DNA from: JBEDUK01 sp963781595
Lineage (GTDB): Bacteria > Actinomycetota > UBA4738
Assembly: GCA_963781595.1 (NCBI GenBank)
Contig: CAWAGG010000001.1
Span: forward strand, 186,001-250,000
Direction of reading: 5' to 3'
Length of the DNA stretch: 64,000 nucleotides
In this document: in pieces, positions 1 to 8,447 of the stretch
Position numbering within the stretch: position 1 is the first letter of the stretch
Layout of the letters: each line of letters opens with the position of its first letter
The notes under the pieces: generated by a model
The model's input: the letters and a program-made list of their open reading frames with translations, nothing else
Database searches by the model: none
Told to the model about the DNA's origin: nothing
Position numbers and translations under genes: made by a program

Positions 1-602
1 AGCACCACTCCGAGAGCCCGGAGACGTACTACGCCCACACGGCCGGGTTGAAGGTGGTCGTCCCCGCCACGCCGCTCGACGCGTACGGACTGCTCCGCGC
101 GGCGATCGCCGACCCCGACCCCGTGGTGTTCTTCGAACCGAAGAGTCGCTACTGGTCGAAGGAGGAGGGCGAGCTCGGCGATGGTAAAGGGGCGTTACCG
201 ATCGGCCGGGCGCGGGTGGTCCGTGATGGCTCCGACTGCACGGTGTTCGCCTGGGGCGCGATGGTCGCGCGGTCGCTGCAGGCGGCGCAGGTCGTCTCCG
301 AGCGCGGCACCGAGGTGCAGGTGGTCGACGTTCGGTCCCTCGTGCCGCTCGACCTGGACGCGATCGGATCGGCCGTGCGAGCGACGGGCCGAGCCGTGGT
401 CGTGCACGAGGCGCCGATGACGGCCGGGTTCGGCGCGGAGATCGTCGCGCGGATCGTCGAGGAGGCGTTCGACCACCTCGAGGCGCCGGTGCTCCGCGTG
501 ACCGGGTACGACACGCCCTACCCGCCGGCGACGCTCGAGACCCACTACGTGCCCAGCGTCGCGCGGATCGTCGGGGCGATCGACCGCGTGGTCACGTACT
601 GA
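1..602 (+). CDS. 2-oxoacid dehydrogenase E1 component, beta subunit (3' part)
   Basis: The open frame enters from the left edge (frame of position 3) and ends with TGA at 600-602, so the start lies outside the window. The visible ~200 residues are the C-terminal half of a transketolase-type E1beta subunit. They include the HSES-PETYYAH stretch, FFEPKSRYW, and a C-terminal domain with VQVVDVRSLVPLDLD and VVVHEAP. With the alpha subunit, E1 decarboxylates a 2-oxoacid using thiamine diphosphate and passes the acyl group to the lipoyl arm of E2, which is encoded 13 bp downstream. The family covers pyruvate, acetoin and branched-chain 2-oxoacid complexes. The E1beta-E2 pairing in a high-GC bacterium fits a branched-chain complex best, but the substrate cannot be fixed from this fragment. 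Confidence 0.9.
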   Translation, partial: HHSESPETYYAHTAGLKVVVPATPLDAYGLLRAAIADPDPVVFFEPKSRYWSKEEGELGDGKGALPIGRARVVRDGSDCTVFAWGAMVARSLQAAQVVSERGTEVQVVDVRSLVPLDLDAIGSAVRATGRAVVVHEAPMTAGFGAEIVARIVEEAFDHLEAPVLRVTGYDTPYPPATLETHYVPSVARIVGAIDRVVTY

Positions 603-615
603 GGGACCGATCGGT

Positions 616-1893
616 GTGAGCGACGTCCGAGACTTCGCGCTCCCCGACCTCGGCGAGGGCCTCGAGGACGCCGAGGTCGTCACCTGGCGCGTGGCGGTCG
701 GTGATGCCGTTGAGCTGAACCAGATCCTGGTCGAGGTGAACACGGCGAAGGCGCTCGTCGAACTCCCCTCGCCCTGGGCCGGGGTGATCGAACACCTCCA
801 CGCCGGTGAAGGCCAGGTCGTGAACGTTGGCGGGCCGCTGGTTTCGATCAGGGTCGACGCTACCGCCCCGAGCGGGGGCGACGAGCCGCCGAAGCGGACC
901 GCGGTGCTCGTCGGGTACGGGGCGATCGAGGACGAGCCCGCGTTCGTCGCGCCGACCCCGCCGCCCACCGTGGCACAACGGTCTGGGCCGGTCGCGGCGA
1001 CACCGCCGGTGCGCCGCCTCGCGAAGGAGTTGAGCGTCGACCTCGCCAGGGTGACCGGCACCGGTCCCGATGGGCGGGTCACGAGGGAGGACGTGCAGCG
1101 CGCGTCGGAGCAACCGGGGGGGCGGGGGGTGGAGCCGACTTCCACGGTCTTCGAGGCGGAACCCCCCGCCCCCCCGGAGGGGGGGTCACGAGAGACGCAA
1201 CGGATCCCGGTCAGAGGCACGCGCCGCCTCATGGCCGAGAAGATGACGAGGTCGGCTCGGGAGATCCCGCAGGTCACGACGTTCCTGACCGTCGACTGCA
1301 CCCACCTGATGGCGTTCCGCGATCAGCTGCGCGCGTCGAGCGGCGAGCGCCTCAGCCCGCTGCCGATCCTGATCGCCGCGCTCGCTCGGACGATCGACGC
1401 ACATCCGAAGCTCAACGCGTCGTTCGACGTCGGCGGCGAGGGCGGGCCAGAGATCGTGCTCCACGGTGACCGGAACATCGGGATCGCTGCGGATACCCCC
1501 AACGGCCTGCTGGTCCCGGTCGTGCGCCACGCCGATCGGCTGGGGATCGCAGCGCTGGCGGCGGAGATCGACCGCCTGGCAGACGCCGCGCGGGCGGGCC
1601 GGGCGACGCTCGAGGACCTCACCGGCGGCACGATCACGGTCTCGAACGTGGGGACGTTCGGCGCGGAGTTCGGCACGCCGATCATCAACCACCCGGAGGG
1701 CGCGATCCTGGCGGTCGGGCTGATCGAACCCCGGGCGCTCGTGGTGGACGGCCGCGTCGAGGCCCGCCCCGCGACGACCCTCTCGCTCACGTTCGACCAT
1801 CGCCTGATGGACGGCGGGGAGGCGGGACGAGCGCTCCGGGCCTTCGCGAACCTGCTCGAGAGCCCCTTCGAACTCGGATCGCTTCCGCGATAG
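616..1893 (+). CDS. Dihydrolipoamide acyltransferase (E2) of a 2-oxoacid dehydrogenase complex
   Basis: 425 residues from a GTG start, preceded by a GAGGGA ribosome binding site at 601-606. Three E2 modules are visible in order. The N-terminal lipoyl domain (about 5-80) carries the lipoylated lysine in VNTAKALVEL (K45). The peripheral subunit-binding domain (about 130-168) has PPVRRLAKELSVDL and GTGPDGRVTREDV. The C-terminal catalytic acyltransferase domain has HRLMDGG near residue 396, containing the active-site histidine. A Pro/Gly/Glu-rich linker joins the second and third modules. The enzyme moves the acyl group from lipoyl-lysine to CoA. It is probably co-transcribed with E1beta. Whether it acts in the branched-chain or the pyruvate complex is undecided. 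Confidence 0.93.
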   Translation: MSDVRDFALPDLGEGLEDAEVVTWRVAVGDAVELNQILVEVNTAKALVELPSPWAGVIEHLHAGEGQVVNVGGPLVSIRVDATAPSGGDEPPKRTAVLVGYGAIEDEPAFVAPTPPPTVAQRSGPVAATPPVRRLAKELSVDLARVTGTGPDGRVTREDVQRASEQPGGRGVEPTSTVFEAEPPAPPEGGSRETQRIPVRGTRRLMAEKMTRSAREIPQVTTFLTVDCTHLMAFRDQLRASSGERLSPLPILIAALARTIDAHPKLNASFDVGGEGGPEIVLHGDRNIGIAADTPNGLLVPVVRHADRLGIAALAAEIDRLADAARAGRATLEDLTGGTITVSNVGTFGAEFGTPIINHPEGAILAVGLIEPRALVVDGRVEARPATTLSLTFDHRLMDGGEAGRALRAFANLLESPFELGSLPR

Positions 1894-1903
1894 TGTTCGC
1901 GGC

Positions 1904-2818
1904 GTGCGGATCGTTTCGCTGCTGCCGTCGGCGACGGAGATCGTCTACGCCCTCGGGCTGGGGGACCAGCTCGACGGCGTGACGTTCGAGTGCGACTACC
2001 CGCCTGAGGCACGATCCAAGCCGGTCGTCTCGGATACCGCCCTTCCGCAGGACCGCCCGCTCTCCGCGCGCGAGGTCGACCGGCTCACGACCGAGTTCAC
2101 GGCCCGCGGCGAATCGATCTACGCGCTCGATCGCGACCTGCTGTCGCAGATCCGGCCCGATCTGGTGATCACGCAGGACCTCTGTTCGGTCTGCGCGGTC
2201 CCGGCACAGCAGGTCCAGGAGACCCTGAAGGAGCTCGGGATCGACGCCGAGGTCGTGTCGCTGGACCCCCACACGCTCGACGACATCCTGGAGAGCATCG
2301 TGACGGTCGGCGCGGCCACCGGCACCGAGCCGCGGGCGAAGGAGATCGTCGAGGACCTCCGGACCCGCGTCGAGGCCGTCAAGCGAAGGGTCCTGCCGCT
2401 GCCCACGATCCGGGCGCTGTGCATCGAGTGGGGCGACCCGCCATACATCGCCGGGCACTGGGTCCCGCAGATGGTCGAGATCGCCGGCGGCGCGAACGCG
2501 CTCGGCAAGGCCGGAGAGCCGTCGTTCAAGGTGACGTGGCACCAGGTGGGTACCGCGGTGCCCGAGGTGATCGTGTTCATGCCGTGCGGGTACTACCTGG
2601 AGGACGCGGAGGCCGAGGCCGAGCTCCTCTACCGCCTGCCCGAGTTCGCCGAGACGCCGGCGGCCCGGGCGCGCGCCGTCTACGCGGTGGACGCGACCTC
2701 GTACTTCTCGCGGCCTGGGCCGCGGATCGTCGACGGGCTGGAGATCTTGGCCTGGGCGATCCACCCCGACGCCTTCCCCGAGCCGTCGTCCGATCGCATC
2801 ACGCGGATCGAGGGCTGA
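1904..2818 (+). CDS. BtuF-like helical-backbone metal/cobalamin-binding protein, cytoplasmic form
   Basis: 304 residues from GTG at 1904. The N-terminus MRIVSLLPSATEIVYALGLG is the hallmark of the periplasmic-binding-protein class III fold (BtuF/FecB/FhuD). It begins directly at the first beta strand with no signal peptide or lipobox. A DLCSVC motif near residue 90 and a C-terminal PRIVDGLEILAW segment also match bacterial 'cobalamin-binding protein' entries. Homologues of this kind are widespread without adjacent permease genes, and their role is unclear. No btuC or btuD lies nearby. The gene starts 10 bp after the E2 stop and is followed after 5 bp by the amidohydrolase, so co-transcription is likely. 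Confidence 0.75.
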   Translation: MRIVSLLPSATEIVYALGLGDQLDGVTFECDYPPEARSKPVVSDTALPQDRPLSAREVDRLTTEFTARGESIYALDRDLLSQIRPDLVITQDLCSVCAVPAQQVQETLKELGIDAEVVSLDPHTLDDILESIVTVGAATGTEPRAKEIVEDLRTRVEAVKRRVLPLPTIRALCIEWGDPPYIAGHWVPQMVEIAGGANALGKAGEPSFKVTWHQVGTAVPEVIVFMPCGYYLEDAEAEAELLYRLPEFAETPAARARAVYAVDATSYFSRPGPRIVDGLEILAWAIHPDAFPEPSSDRITRIEG

Positions 2819-2823
2819 GCCCG

Positions 2824-3984
2824 ATGCCCGGCGCCCGCGGCTCGGCGCTCCCGTTCGGTCTGGAGGACATCGCGCTGCTCGACCATCACTGCCACGGCGT
2901 CGTCGCCCGCGACCTGGACCAGGACGGATTCGAGTCCTTCATCAACGAGGGGTTCGAACCGCCCGCCCCGGGAACGAGCCACTTCGACAGCCCGATCGGG
3001 CTCGGTGTCCGGCGCTGGTGCGCCCCTGCGCTCGACCTCGAGCCGTACGCGTCACCCGAGGCGTACGTCGGACGACGCGCCGACCTCGGGTGGGACGAAG
3101 TGAACCGCCGGCTCGTCCGCGCCGCCGGGATCGGTGAACTGCTGGTCGACACCGGCTACCGCTCGGATGACATCCTGGGCGTCGAGGGGATGGCCGAGGT
3201 CGCAGGCGTGCCCGGGTTCGAGATCGTCCGGATCGAGGCGGTCGAACAGCGAGTCGCCGACGAGGGCGTCGAGGCCTCCGCGTACGCGACCACGGTCGAG
3301 GCGGCACTCGCGGACGAAGCCGCCCGCGCGGCGACCGTGGGGTTCAAGACGATCGTGGCGTACCGCGGTGGGTTCGGGTTCGACCCGACGCCGCCGTCGG
3401 CGCAGGACGTCGAACGCGCCGCGGCCGCCTGGCTCGCGATGCCCGCACCGCGCCGCACCGAGGATCCCGTCCTGCTGCGCCACGGGATCTGGGCCGCCGC
3501 GAGGATCGCGCGGGAGCGCGGGCTGCCGATCCAGATCCACACGGGGTTCGGCGACACGGACCTCACGCTCCATCGGGCGAACCCGACGCTCCTGACGGAC
3601 CTGCTGAAGGCGTTCGGCGCGTTGCCGGTCGACGTCGTGTTCCTCCACTGCTACCCGTACCACCGCGAGGCGGGCTACCTGGCGTCGATGTTCACGCACG
3701 TGTACTTCGACATCGGCGCGGTCCTGCATTACGTGGGGCCGAGCGCGCGGGCCGTGATGGCGGCGTCGCTCGAGCTGGCGCCGTTCACGAAGCAGCTCTT
3801 CTCCTCGGACGCGTTCGGTGCTGCCGAGCTGTACCTCCTCGGCGCCCTGTGGTTCCGCCGCGCGCTCGCCGCGGTGCTCCAGTGCTGGGTCGACGACGAC
3901 ACCTGCTCGACCGCAGAGGCCGAACGGATCGTCCGCTTGATCGGCCGCGAGAACGCCCTGCGGATCTACCCGATCGAGGCGTAG
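2824..3984 (+). CDS. Amidohydrolase, FluG N-terminal-domain type
   Basis: The open frame extends further 5', but ATG at 2824, five bases after the previous stop, gives a natural start (MPGARGSALPFGL) and 386 residues. LDHHCHGVV near the N-terminus supplies the metal-binding HxH-like pair. IQIHTGFGDTDL, VVFLHCYPYHREAGYL and LFSSDAFGAAELY match later metal and catalytic segments of the amidohydrolase_2 family. This is the N-terminal domain found in fungal FluG and some bacterial proteins, fused there to a glutamine-synthetase-like domain. Here the synthetase-like domain is a separate gene, transcribed convergently from 5362. The two may hydrolyse and form a gamma-glutamyl amide. The substrate is unknown. 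Confidence 0.8.
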   Translation: MPGARGSALPFGLEDIALLDHHCHGVVARDLDQDGFESFINEGFEPPAPGTSHFDSPIGLGVRRWCAPALDLEPYASPEAYVGRRADLGWDEVNRRLVRAAGIGELLVDTGYRSDDILGVEGMAEVAGVPGFEIVRIEAVEQRVADEGVEASAYATTVEAALADEAARAATVGFKTIVAYRGGFGFDPTPPSAQDVERAAAAWLAMPAPRRTEDPVLLRHGIWAAARIARERGLPIQIHTGFGDTDLTLHRANPTLLTDLLKAFGALPVDVVFLHCYPYHREAGYLASMFTHVYFDIGAVLHYVGPSARAVMAASLELAPFTKQLFSSDAFGAAELYLLGALWFRRALAAVLQCWVDDDTCSTAEAERIVRLIGRENALRIYPIEA

Positions 3985-4009
3985 ACGCTGGCTCGGGCCG
4001 CAGCGCTCG

Positions 4010-5362
4010 TCAGTACTTCGCGAAGTGATTCCGCAGCTCGAACTCGAGGTCCTCGCCCGCGTACGTCTCGGACTCCGACCGTCGCACGGCGAGGTAGGAG
4101 GCGCTCAGCAGGTCCCCGAGCGCGCCCGTGAGGATCTCGTCGGCCGCGAGCGCGTCGAGGGCCTCGGCCTGCGAGGTTGGGTACCGGACGGCGCCGGCCG
4201 CCTCGCGCTCGTCGTCGGCCAGCGTCGCCGGATCGACCAGCAGCTGCTCCGGCGGCACGAGGCCGCGCTCGAGCCCGTCCAGACCCGCCGCGATCAGCCC
4301 GCCGAACGCGAGGTACGGGTTGCACGACGCGTCGGCTGGTTTGAACTCCAGGTTCGTCGAAGCCGCCTCCATGCCCCAGAACGTCGACGGCACGCGGACG
4401 GTCGCCTCACGGTTGTCCGGCCCCCAGCACACGAAGGCCGACGACCAGAACTGCGGCTGCAGCCGCCGGTACGAGTTGAACGACGGCGCCGTCAGCCCGA
4501 GCAGGCCCGGCGTGTGCGCCAGCACGCCGGCCAGGAAGGCCTCCGCGGTCGACGACAGCCCGAACCGGCCGGCCGGGTCATGGAGGGCGTTGCGACCGTC
4601 GGCATCCCAGAGGCTGAAGTGCACGTGGGCGCCGTTCCCAGCCTGATCCGCGAACGGCTTCGGCGCGAGCGACGCCGTCAGCCCGAACGACGTCGCCACC
4701 GCGCGGATCGTCTCGCGGACCAGGATCTGCGTGTCGGCCGCCCGGACAGCGGGCGCGTGGGCGACCGACAGCTCCTGCTGACCGTGACCGAGCTCCGCGT
4801 AGTACTGCTCCAGGTGGATGCCCTGCGCGTCCAGAGCGCCGACGATCGCGTCCGCGAACTCGGCCGACGCCGTCATCCCGACCGTCGAGAAGCAGAGGCT
4901 CTCGTCGATCGGTTCGAACCCACCGTGCTCGTCCGGGCGCGCCAGGGTGAACTCGTTCTCGACCGAGCACGAGAACGCCAGCCCGTGCTCGGCGGAGAGA
5001 CGCTCGGCCTGACGGATCAGGAAGTTCCGCGGCCCGGCCTCGTACGGATGACCGTCGAGCCGCATGTGGTTCACGAGCATCGCAGCCGACCGCGGCGCGT
5101 ACGGCAGCACGACGAACGAATCGGGGTCCGGCACCAGCCGGATCTCGCCGACCGGACCCATGCCGTCGACCGGTTGGAGGTGGTCGAGGGAGTTCATCGC
5201 CTGCATCGCCACGGTCAGGCCGATGCCCGTGCGGATCCGGTCGGCCAGGCCCTCGACGTGCGTCGCCTTGCCGCGGACGATCCCGCCGTTGTCGCAATAG
5301 AGGAACCGGACCAGCCGGATCCCGCGATCCCAGCAGGTCTCGACGACCTCCTCGGGCGTCAT
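4010..5362 (-). CDS. Glutamine synthetase-like (gamma-glutamyl-amine synthetase type) ligase
   Basis: 450 residues with type I glutamine-synthetase motifs: FSCSVENEFTL (metal glutamates), AELGHGQQELSV, GNGAHVHFSLW, NSYRRLQPQFW and DNREATVRVPS. The tail lacks an obvious adenylylation tyrosine loop. The ATG (5362-5360) overlaps the TGA of the upstream APC permease by four bases, so the two are translationally coupled. Stand-alone proteins of this size beside a permease are usually gamma-glutamyl-amine or polyamine ligases (PuuA, IpuC type), not assimilatory GlnA. The FluG-type amidohydrolase facing it supports that reading. Which amine is glutamylated is inference. Confidence 0.85.
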   Translation of the reverse strand: MTPEEVVETCWDRGIRLVRFLYCDNGGIVRGKATHVEGLADRIRTGIGLTVAMQAMNSLDHLQPVDGMGPVGEIRLVPDPDSFVVLPYAPRSAAMLVNHMRLDGHPYEAGPRNFLIRQAERLSAEHGLAFSCSVENEFTLARPDEHGGFEPIDESLCFSTVGMTASAEFADAIVGALDAQGIHLEQYYAELGHGQQELSVAHAPAVRAADTQILVRETIRAVATSFGLTASLAPKPFADQAGNGAHVHFSLWDADGRNALHDPAGRFGLSSTAEAFLAGVLAHTPGLLGLTAPSFNSYRRLQPQFWSSAFVCWGPDNREATVRVPSTFWGMEAASTNLEFKPADASCNPYLAFGGLIAAGLDGLERGLVPPEQLLVDPATLADDEREAAGAVRYPTSQAEALDALAADEILTGALGDLLSASYLAVRRSESETYAGEDLEFELRNHFAKY

Positions 5363-6948
5363 CCCGCGGGCGGCGGGGCGCCTCCTCCGCTCCCGGCGGG
5401 CGCGACCTCAGCGCCGACCTCCCCGGCGACCTCGGACACCAGGTCCATCTCGGACCTCCCGTGGCGCGCCCGCTGCGAGATCACGTAGATCAGGATGCCC
5501 GCCACGACGGAGACGAGCGAGATCCCGAACATCCACGCGTCCCACTCGGCGAGCGTCGGGTAGCCGGGCGGGTACCACGAGCCGAAGAAGATGAACAGGA
5601 CCGCGGCGATGTTCGCGAGGGTGCCCAACGCGCCGCTCAGGTACAACACCCATAAGGGGGCTCGGCGCTCCCTCTCGAACAGCTCTGGGTTCGCTCGCCT
5701 GGCGAAGAAGATGTCCAGGAACAGCAGCGCGGTCGAGATGCACCACACGATCGTCAGACCCGCGTAGAGCGCGTAGAAGGCCTTGTACGGGTCCCGCTGG
5801 CCGGCGCCGAGGACGAAGAAGATCAGGATCGCGATGATCGACGCGATCACCGTCTGCAGGAGGACGGCGTTCGCCGGGACCTTGTTCGCGTTCACGCGCC
5901 CGAGCTGGTGCGGCAGACGCTTCTCGAGGCCGGACACGAACAGCAGCCGCGCGAAGGCGAAGTTATAGACCACGGCTGCCGTGAGGAAGACCCACGCGAG
6001 GATCAGCGCCACGATGATCCCGAGCGGCTTGCCCATGGCTGCCCCGACCGCCTGCGCCCCTCCCGTCGTCCCGTTCAGGTCCGCGATCGGCACGGAGACC
6101 ATGTTGCCCCAGGTCGTCCACAGGTAGGCGACCATGACGATGATGCAGCCCCAGAAGAGGTACGTCTTGATCGCACGCTCGCCGCCCTTGACCTCGACGC
6201 CCATGTTCATCGGCGTCTCGATGCCGAGGAGCGCGAGGATCGCGAACGAGAAGAAGGTGAGGTTCGCGGGGATCGGGCCGAGCAGCTTCTCGCCCTTGAA
6301 CGGGTTCCACTCCGACGCGGCCCACGAGTTCGCCGACGGGTTCCCCTTCATGAGCCAGACCACGCCGGCCAGGCCGATCAGGAAGATCGCGGCCGCGTAG
6401 GCGTAGAACTGGATGTTCACGTAGTTCTGCGTGACGCGCAGCCGGAGCAGGGACATCGCCGCGCTGAACCACAGGACCAGGAGGATGACGACGCCGATCT
6501 GCCAGTTCTCGGTGAGGATCGCAGTGTTGTTGAACGCGGCGACCTGCTGGATGAAGTTCGCGACCAGGATGCCGGCCGCGACCATGACGATCGGGCCGGG
6601 CCACCACGCCACGAATCCGGCGAAGAACCCCCAGAAGGGTCCGAGCACCTTGTGCGTCCAGACGTACAGGGAGCCCTCCTCGGGGAACATCCGGCCGAGC
6701 TGCGCCGTGACGAACGCGCCGGTGATGAGGAAGGTGATGAACGCGATCGTCCAGAAGATGAACATCGACGGACCGGCGAACTGCACGCCGGCGGAGTTGT
6801 TGATGAACAGGACGATCGCGATGAAGACGACGACGAGGTCGAACGGCCCGAGCGTCCTGGCGACCAGGACAGGCGCGATCTTCTCAGAGATCATCGTCTG
6901 CTCATCGGTCGCGCTCCCTGCAGCCGCGGGTTCCTGTGCGGCCATCAT
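5359..6948 (-). CDS. APC-superfamily amino acid/polyamine permease
   Basis: 529 residues, strongly hydrophobic, with about 12 predicted membrane segments starting at LGPFDLVVVFIAIVLF. The early TM1-TM2 region and the FPEEGSLYVWTHKVLGPFWG segment are characteristic of amino acid-polyamine-organocation permeases. The start at 6948 is preceded (minus strand) by a GAGAGGGGG ribosome binding site, and a second ATG follows immediately. The C-terminal ~35 residues are hydrophilic and Gly/Ala/Pro-rich. It is coupled to the glutamine-synthetase-like gene by an ATGA overlap, so it probably imports the amine or amino acid which that enzyme glutamylates. Confidence 0.9.
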   Translation of the reverse strand: MMAAQEPAAAGSATDEQTMISEKIAPVLVARTLGPFDLVVVFIAIVLFINNSAGVQFAGPSMFIFWTIAFITFLITGAFVTAQLGRMFPEEGSLYVWTHKVLGPFWGFFAGFVAWWPGPIVMVAAGILVANFIQQVAAFNNTAILTENWQIGVVILLVLWFSAAMSLLRLRVTQNYVNIQFYAYAAAIFLIGLAGVVWLMKGNPSANSWAASEWNPFKGEKLLGPIPANLTFFSFAILALLGIETPMNMGVEVKGGERAIKTYLFWGCIIVMVAYLWTTWGNMVSVPIADLNGTTGGAQAVGAAMGKPLGIIVALILAWVFLTAAVVYNFAFARLLFVSGLEKRLPHQLGRVNANKVPANAVLLQTVIASIIAILIFFVLGAGQRDPYKAFYALYAGLTIVWCISTALLFLDIFFARRANPELFERERRAPLWVLYLSGALGTLANIAAVLFIFFGSWYPPGYPTLAEWDAWMFGISLVSVVAGILIYVISQRARHGRSEMDLVSEVAGEVGAEVAPAGSGGGAPPPAG

Positions 6949-7139
6949 CTACCCCCTCTCGGCGATGGAGGCGACCGTGCAGCGCGAACGCGGCAGGGCA
7001 CGCCCGGATCCACGATGCGTTGGCCCGGAATCTACGCGCTCGCGCCCCCGAAAGTCCAGCAGCCGGTGGACGCGCGGAGGCGTTCGTCGAGGCCGCGCCG
7101 ACGGTTGCGGGCGCGTGCGACGGCCCGTACGGTGTCCCC

Positions 7140-7352
7140 GTGCAGACCGGGCGCAACACCGTGACCCCCGCCGACGTCGGCAAGCGCGTCTCCTTCCAGT
7201 TCGAGTTGCCGAACGGGTACGTCGGCGAGGCGCTCGGGCGGCTCGAGTCCTACGACGAGGGAGCCGCCACGTTCATGGTTCGCAGGAAGGACGGCACCCT
7301 CGCGCGGGTGCCGATGCGCGGGGTCCGGTTCGGCAAGGTCGTCCCGGGCTAG
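7140..7352 (+). CDS. Small stand-alone SH3-like protein (Rv0428c N-domain type)
   Basis: About 70 residues if translation starts at GTG 7140; a second in-frame GTG at 7161 would remove seven residues. The core TPADVGKRVSFQFELPNGY followed by GRLESYDEGAATFMVRRKDG and VRFGKVVPG resembles the small SH3-like barrel at the N-terminus of some actinobacterial GNAT proteins such as Rv0428c. Here it stands alone with no acetyltransferase domain. It lies 22 bp before the parA-like gene on the same strand. The domain assignment rests on reading the pattern by eye. The function is unknown. Confidence 0.6.
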   Translation: MQTGRNTVTPADVGKRVSFQFELPNGYVGEALGRLESYDEGAATFMVRRKDGTLARVPMRGVRFGKVVPG

Positions 7353-7374
7353 CCGCCCGGCGGGAGGTCCAACG

Positions 7375-8127
7375 GTGAGCCGGATCATCGCCGTCGCGAA
7401 CCAGAAGGGTGGCGTCGCGAAGACCACGACCGTGGCGGCGCTGGCCGCCGCGCTCGCCGAGCGCGGGTACCGTGTCCTGGCCGTCGACCTCGACCCGCAG
7501 GGCTCGCTCGGGTACAGCCTGGGCTTCGAACCCGATGACATCGAGCCCACGATCCACGACGTGCTGGTCGGTCGCGCCGGGCTCGACGAGACGGTCATCG
7601 CGGCCGAGGAGGAGGGCTTCGACCTGGTCCCGTCGAACATCGACCTCGCCGGCGCCGAGGCCTACCTGCTGGGGCGGACCGCGCGCGAGTACGCGTTGCG
7701 CGAAGCGCTCGAGCCGGTCGCCCGCGACTATCAGGTGGTCGTGATGGACTGCCCGCCGTCGCTCGGGGTGCTCACGATCAACGCGCTGACGGCCGCCGAC
7801 CACGTGCTGATCCCGATGCAGGCGGAGAACCTCTCGCATCGCGGGGTCGGCCAGCTCCTTGGGACGATCGAGGACATCCAGCGCCTGACGAACCGCGACC
7901 TGCGGATCGTGGGCCTGCTGCCGACGATGTACGACGGGCGTACGCGCCACGCGCGGGCGACGCTCGAGGACGTCGGGGAGAAGTACGGGGTCCGGGTCCT
8001 GGACCCGATCCCGAAGAGCATCCGGTTCGCGGAGGCGCCGGGCGCGGGCCTGTCGATCCTGAAGTTCGCGCCGGCGCACCCCGGTGCCGAGGCCTACCGG
8101 GCTCTCAGCCGGGAGGTGGTCGCGTGA
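7375..8127 (+). CDS. ParA/MinD-family ATPase (orphan ParA)
   Basis: 250 residues from GTG, with GGGAGG at 7362-7367 as ribosome binding site. It has the deviant Walker A motif NQKGGVAKTT, a switch I region in VDLDPQGSLGYSLG, the Walker B/switch II segment VVVMDCPPSLGVLTINAL, and the later VLIPMQAENLSHRG characteristic of Soj/ParA proteins. No parB-like gene or parS-like cluster is visible in the surrounding 10 kb. The stop overlaps the start of a zinc-ribbon gene by four bases, so that protein is a likely partner. Such orphan ParA proteins may position cargo other than chromosomes. The role here is not known. Confidence 0.9.
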   Translation: MSRIIAVANQKGGVAKTTTVAALAAALAERGYRVLAVDLDPQGSLGYSLGFEPDDIEPTIHDVLVGRAGLDETVIAAEEEGFDLVPSNIDLAGAEAYLLGRTAREYALREALEPVARDYQVVVMDCPPSLGVLTINALTAADHVLIPMQAENLSHRGVGQLLGTIEDIQRLTNRDLRIVGLLPTMYDGRTRHARATLEDVGEKYGVRVLDPIPKSIRFAEAPGAGLSILKFAPAHPGAEAYRALSREVVA

Positions 8128-8423
8128 CGGATGCCCCGTCCAGGACGCCGAACGTCCCCGACCCCGACGACCCCTCCAGCCGCGATCCGATGGGCCGCAT
8201 GGCGCTGTTCTCCTCGACCGAGCCGGAGCCCTCGCCGAGCAAGGGCGGCCTCGTGATCGAGTGTTCGTCGTGCCTCGCCGAGACGCGCGTGTCGACGGTC
8301 GACGTGGCGAAGGCGGCGCTGCCCCTGTCGCTGCATCTGCCGTTCGTGCGCCGCTACCACTCCTTCATGCGGTGTCCGGCGTGCGGTCGCCGGGCATGGG
8401 TTCGCCTGTCGTACCGATCCTGA
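8124..8423 (+). CDS. Small zinc-ribbon protein coupled to ParA
   Basis: 99 residues from GTG 8124, overlapping the parA stop (GTGA). The N-terminal ~45 residues are polar and rich in Pro, Asp and Ser, so probably disordered. The second half contains two CxxC knuckles, CSSC (about residue 47) and CPAC (about 88), spaced as in a zinc ribbon and separated by a hydrophobic segment. The end is basic. I recognise no named family. The overlap and shared strand suggest that it works with the ParA ATPase, perhaps as adaptor or regulator, which is inference. Confidence 0.7.
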   Translation: MTDAPSRTPNVPDPDDPSSRDPMGRMALFSSTEPEPSPSKGGLVIECSSCLAETRVSTVDVAKAALPLSLHLPFVRRYHSFMRCPACGRRAWVRLSYRS

Positions 8424-8447
8424 GGCGTCGACCTCCCTCCCCGAGGG

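Noticed and set aside
195..1301. Long minus-strand open frame across the E1beta/E2 genes (368 codons)
   Set aside because: Composition is Arg/Pro/Ser-rich with no domain, and it lies opposite clear E1beta and E2 coding sequence; it is a high-GC shadow.
4025..5488. 487-codon plus-strand open frame opposite the glutamine-synthetase-like gene
   Set aside because: It is rich in Arg/Val/Asp without motifs, while the minus strand carries an unambiguous synthetase with a coupled permease.
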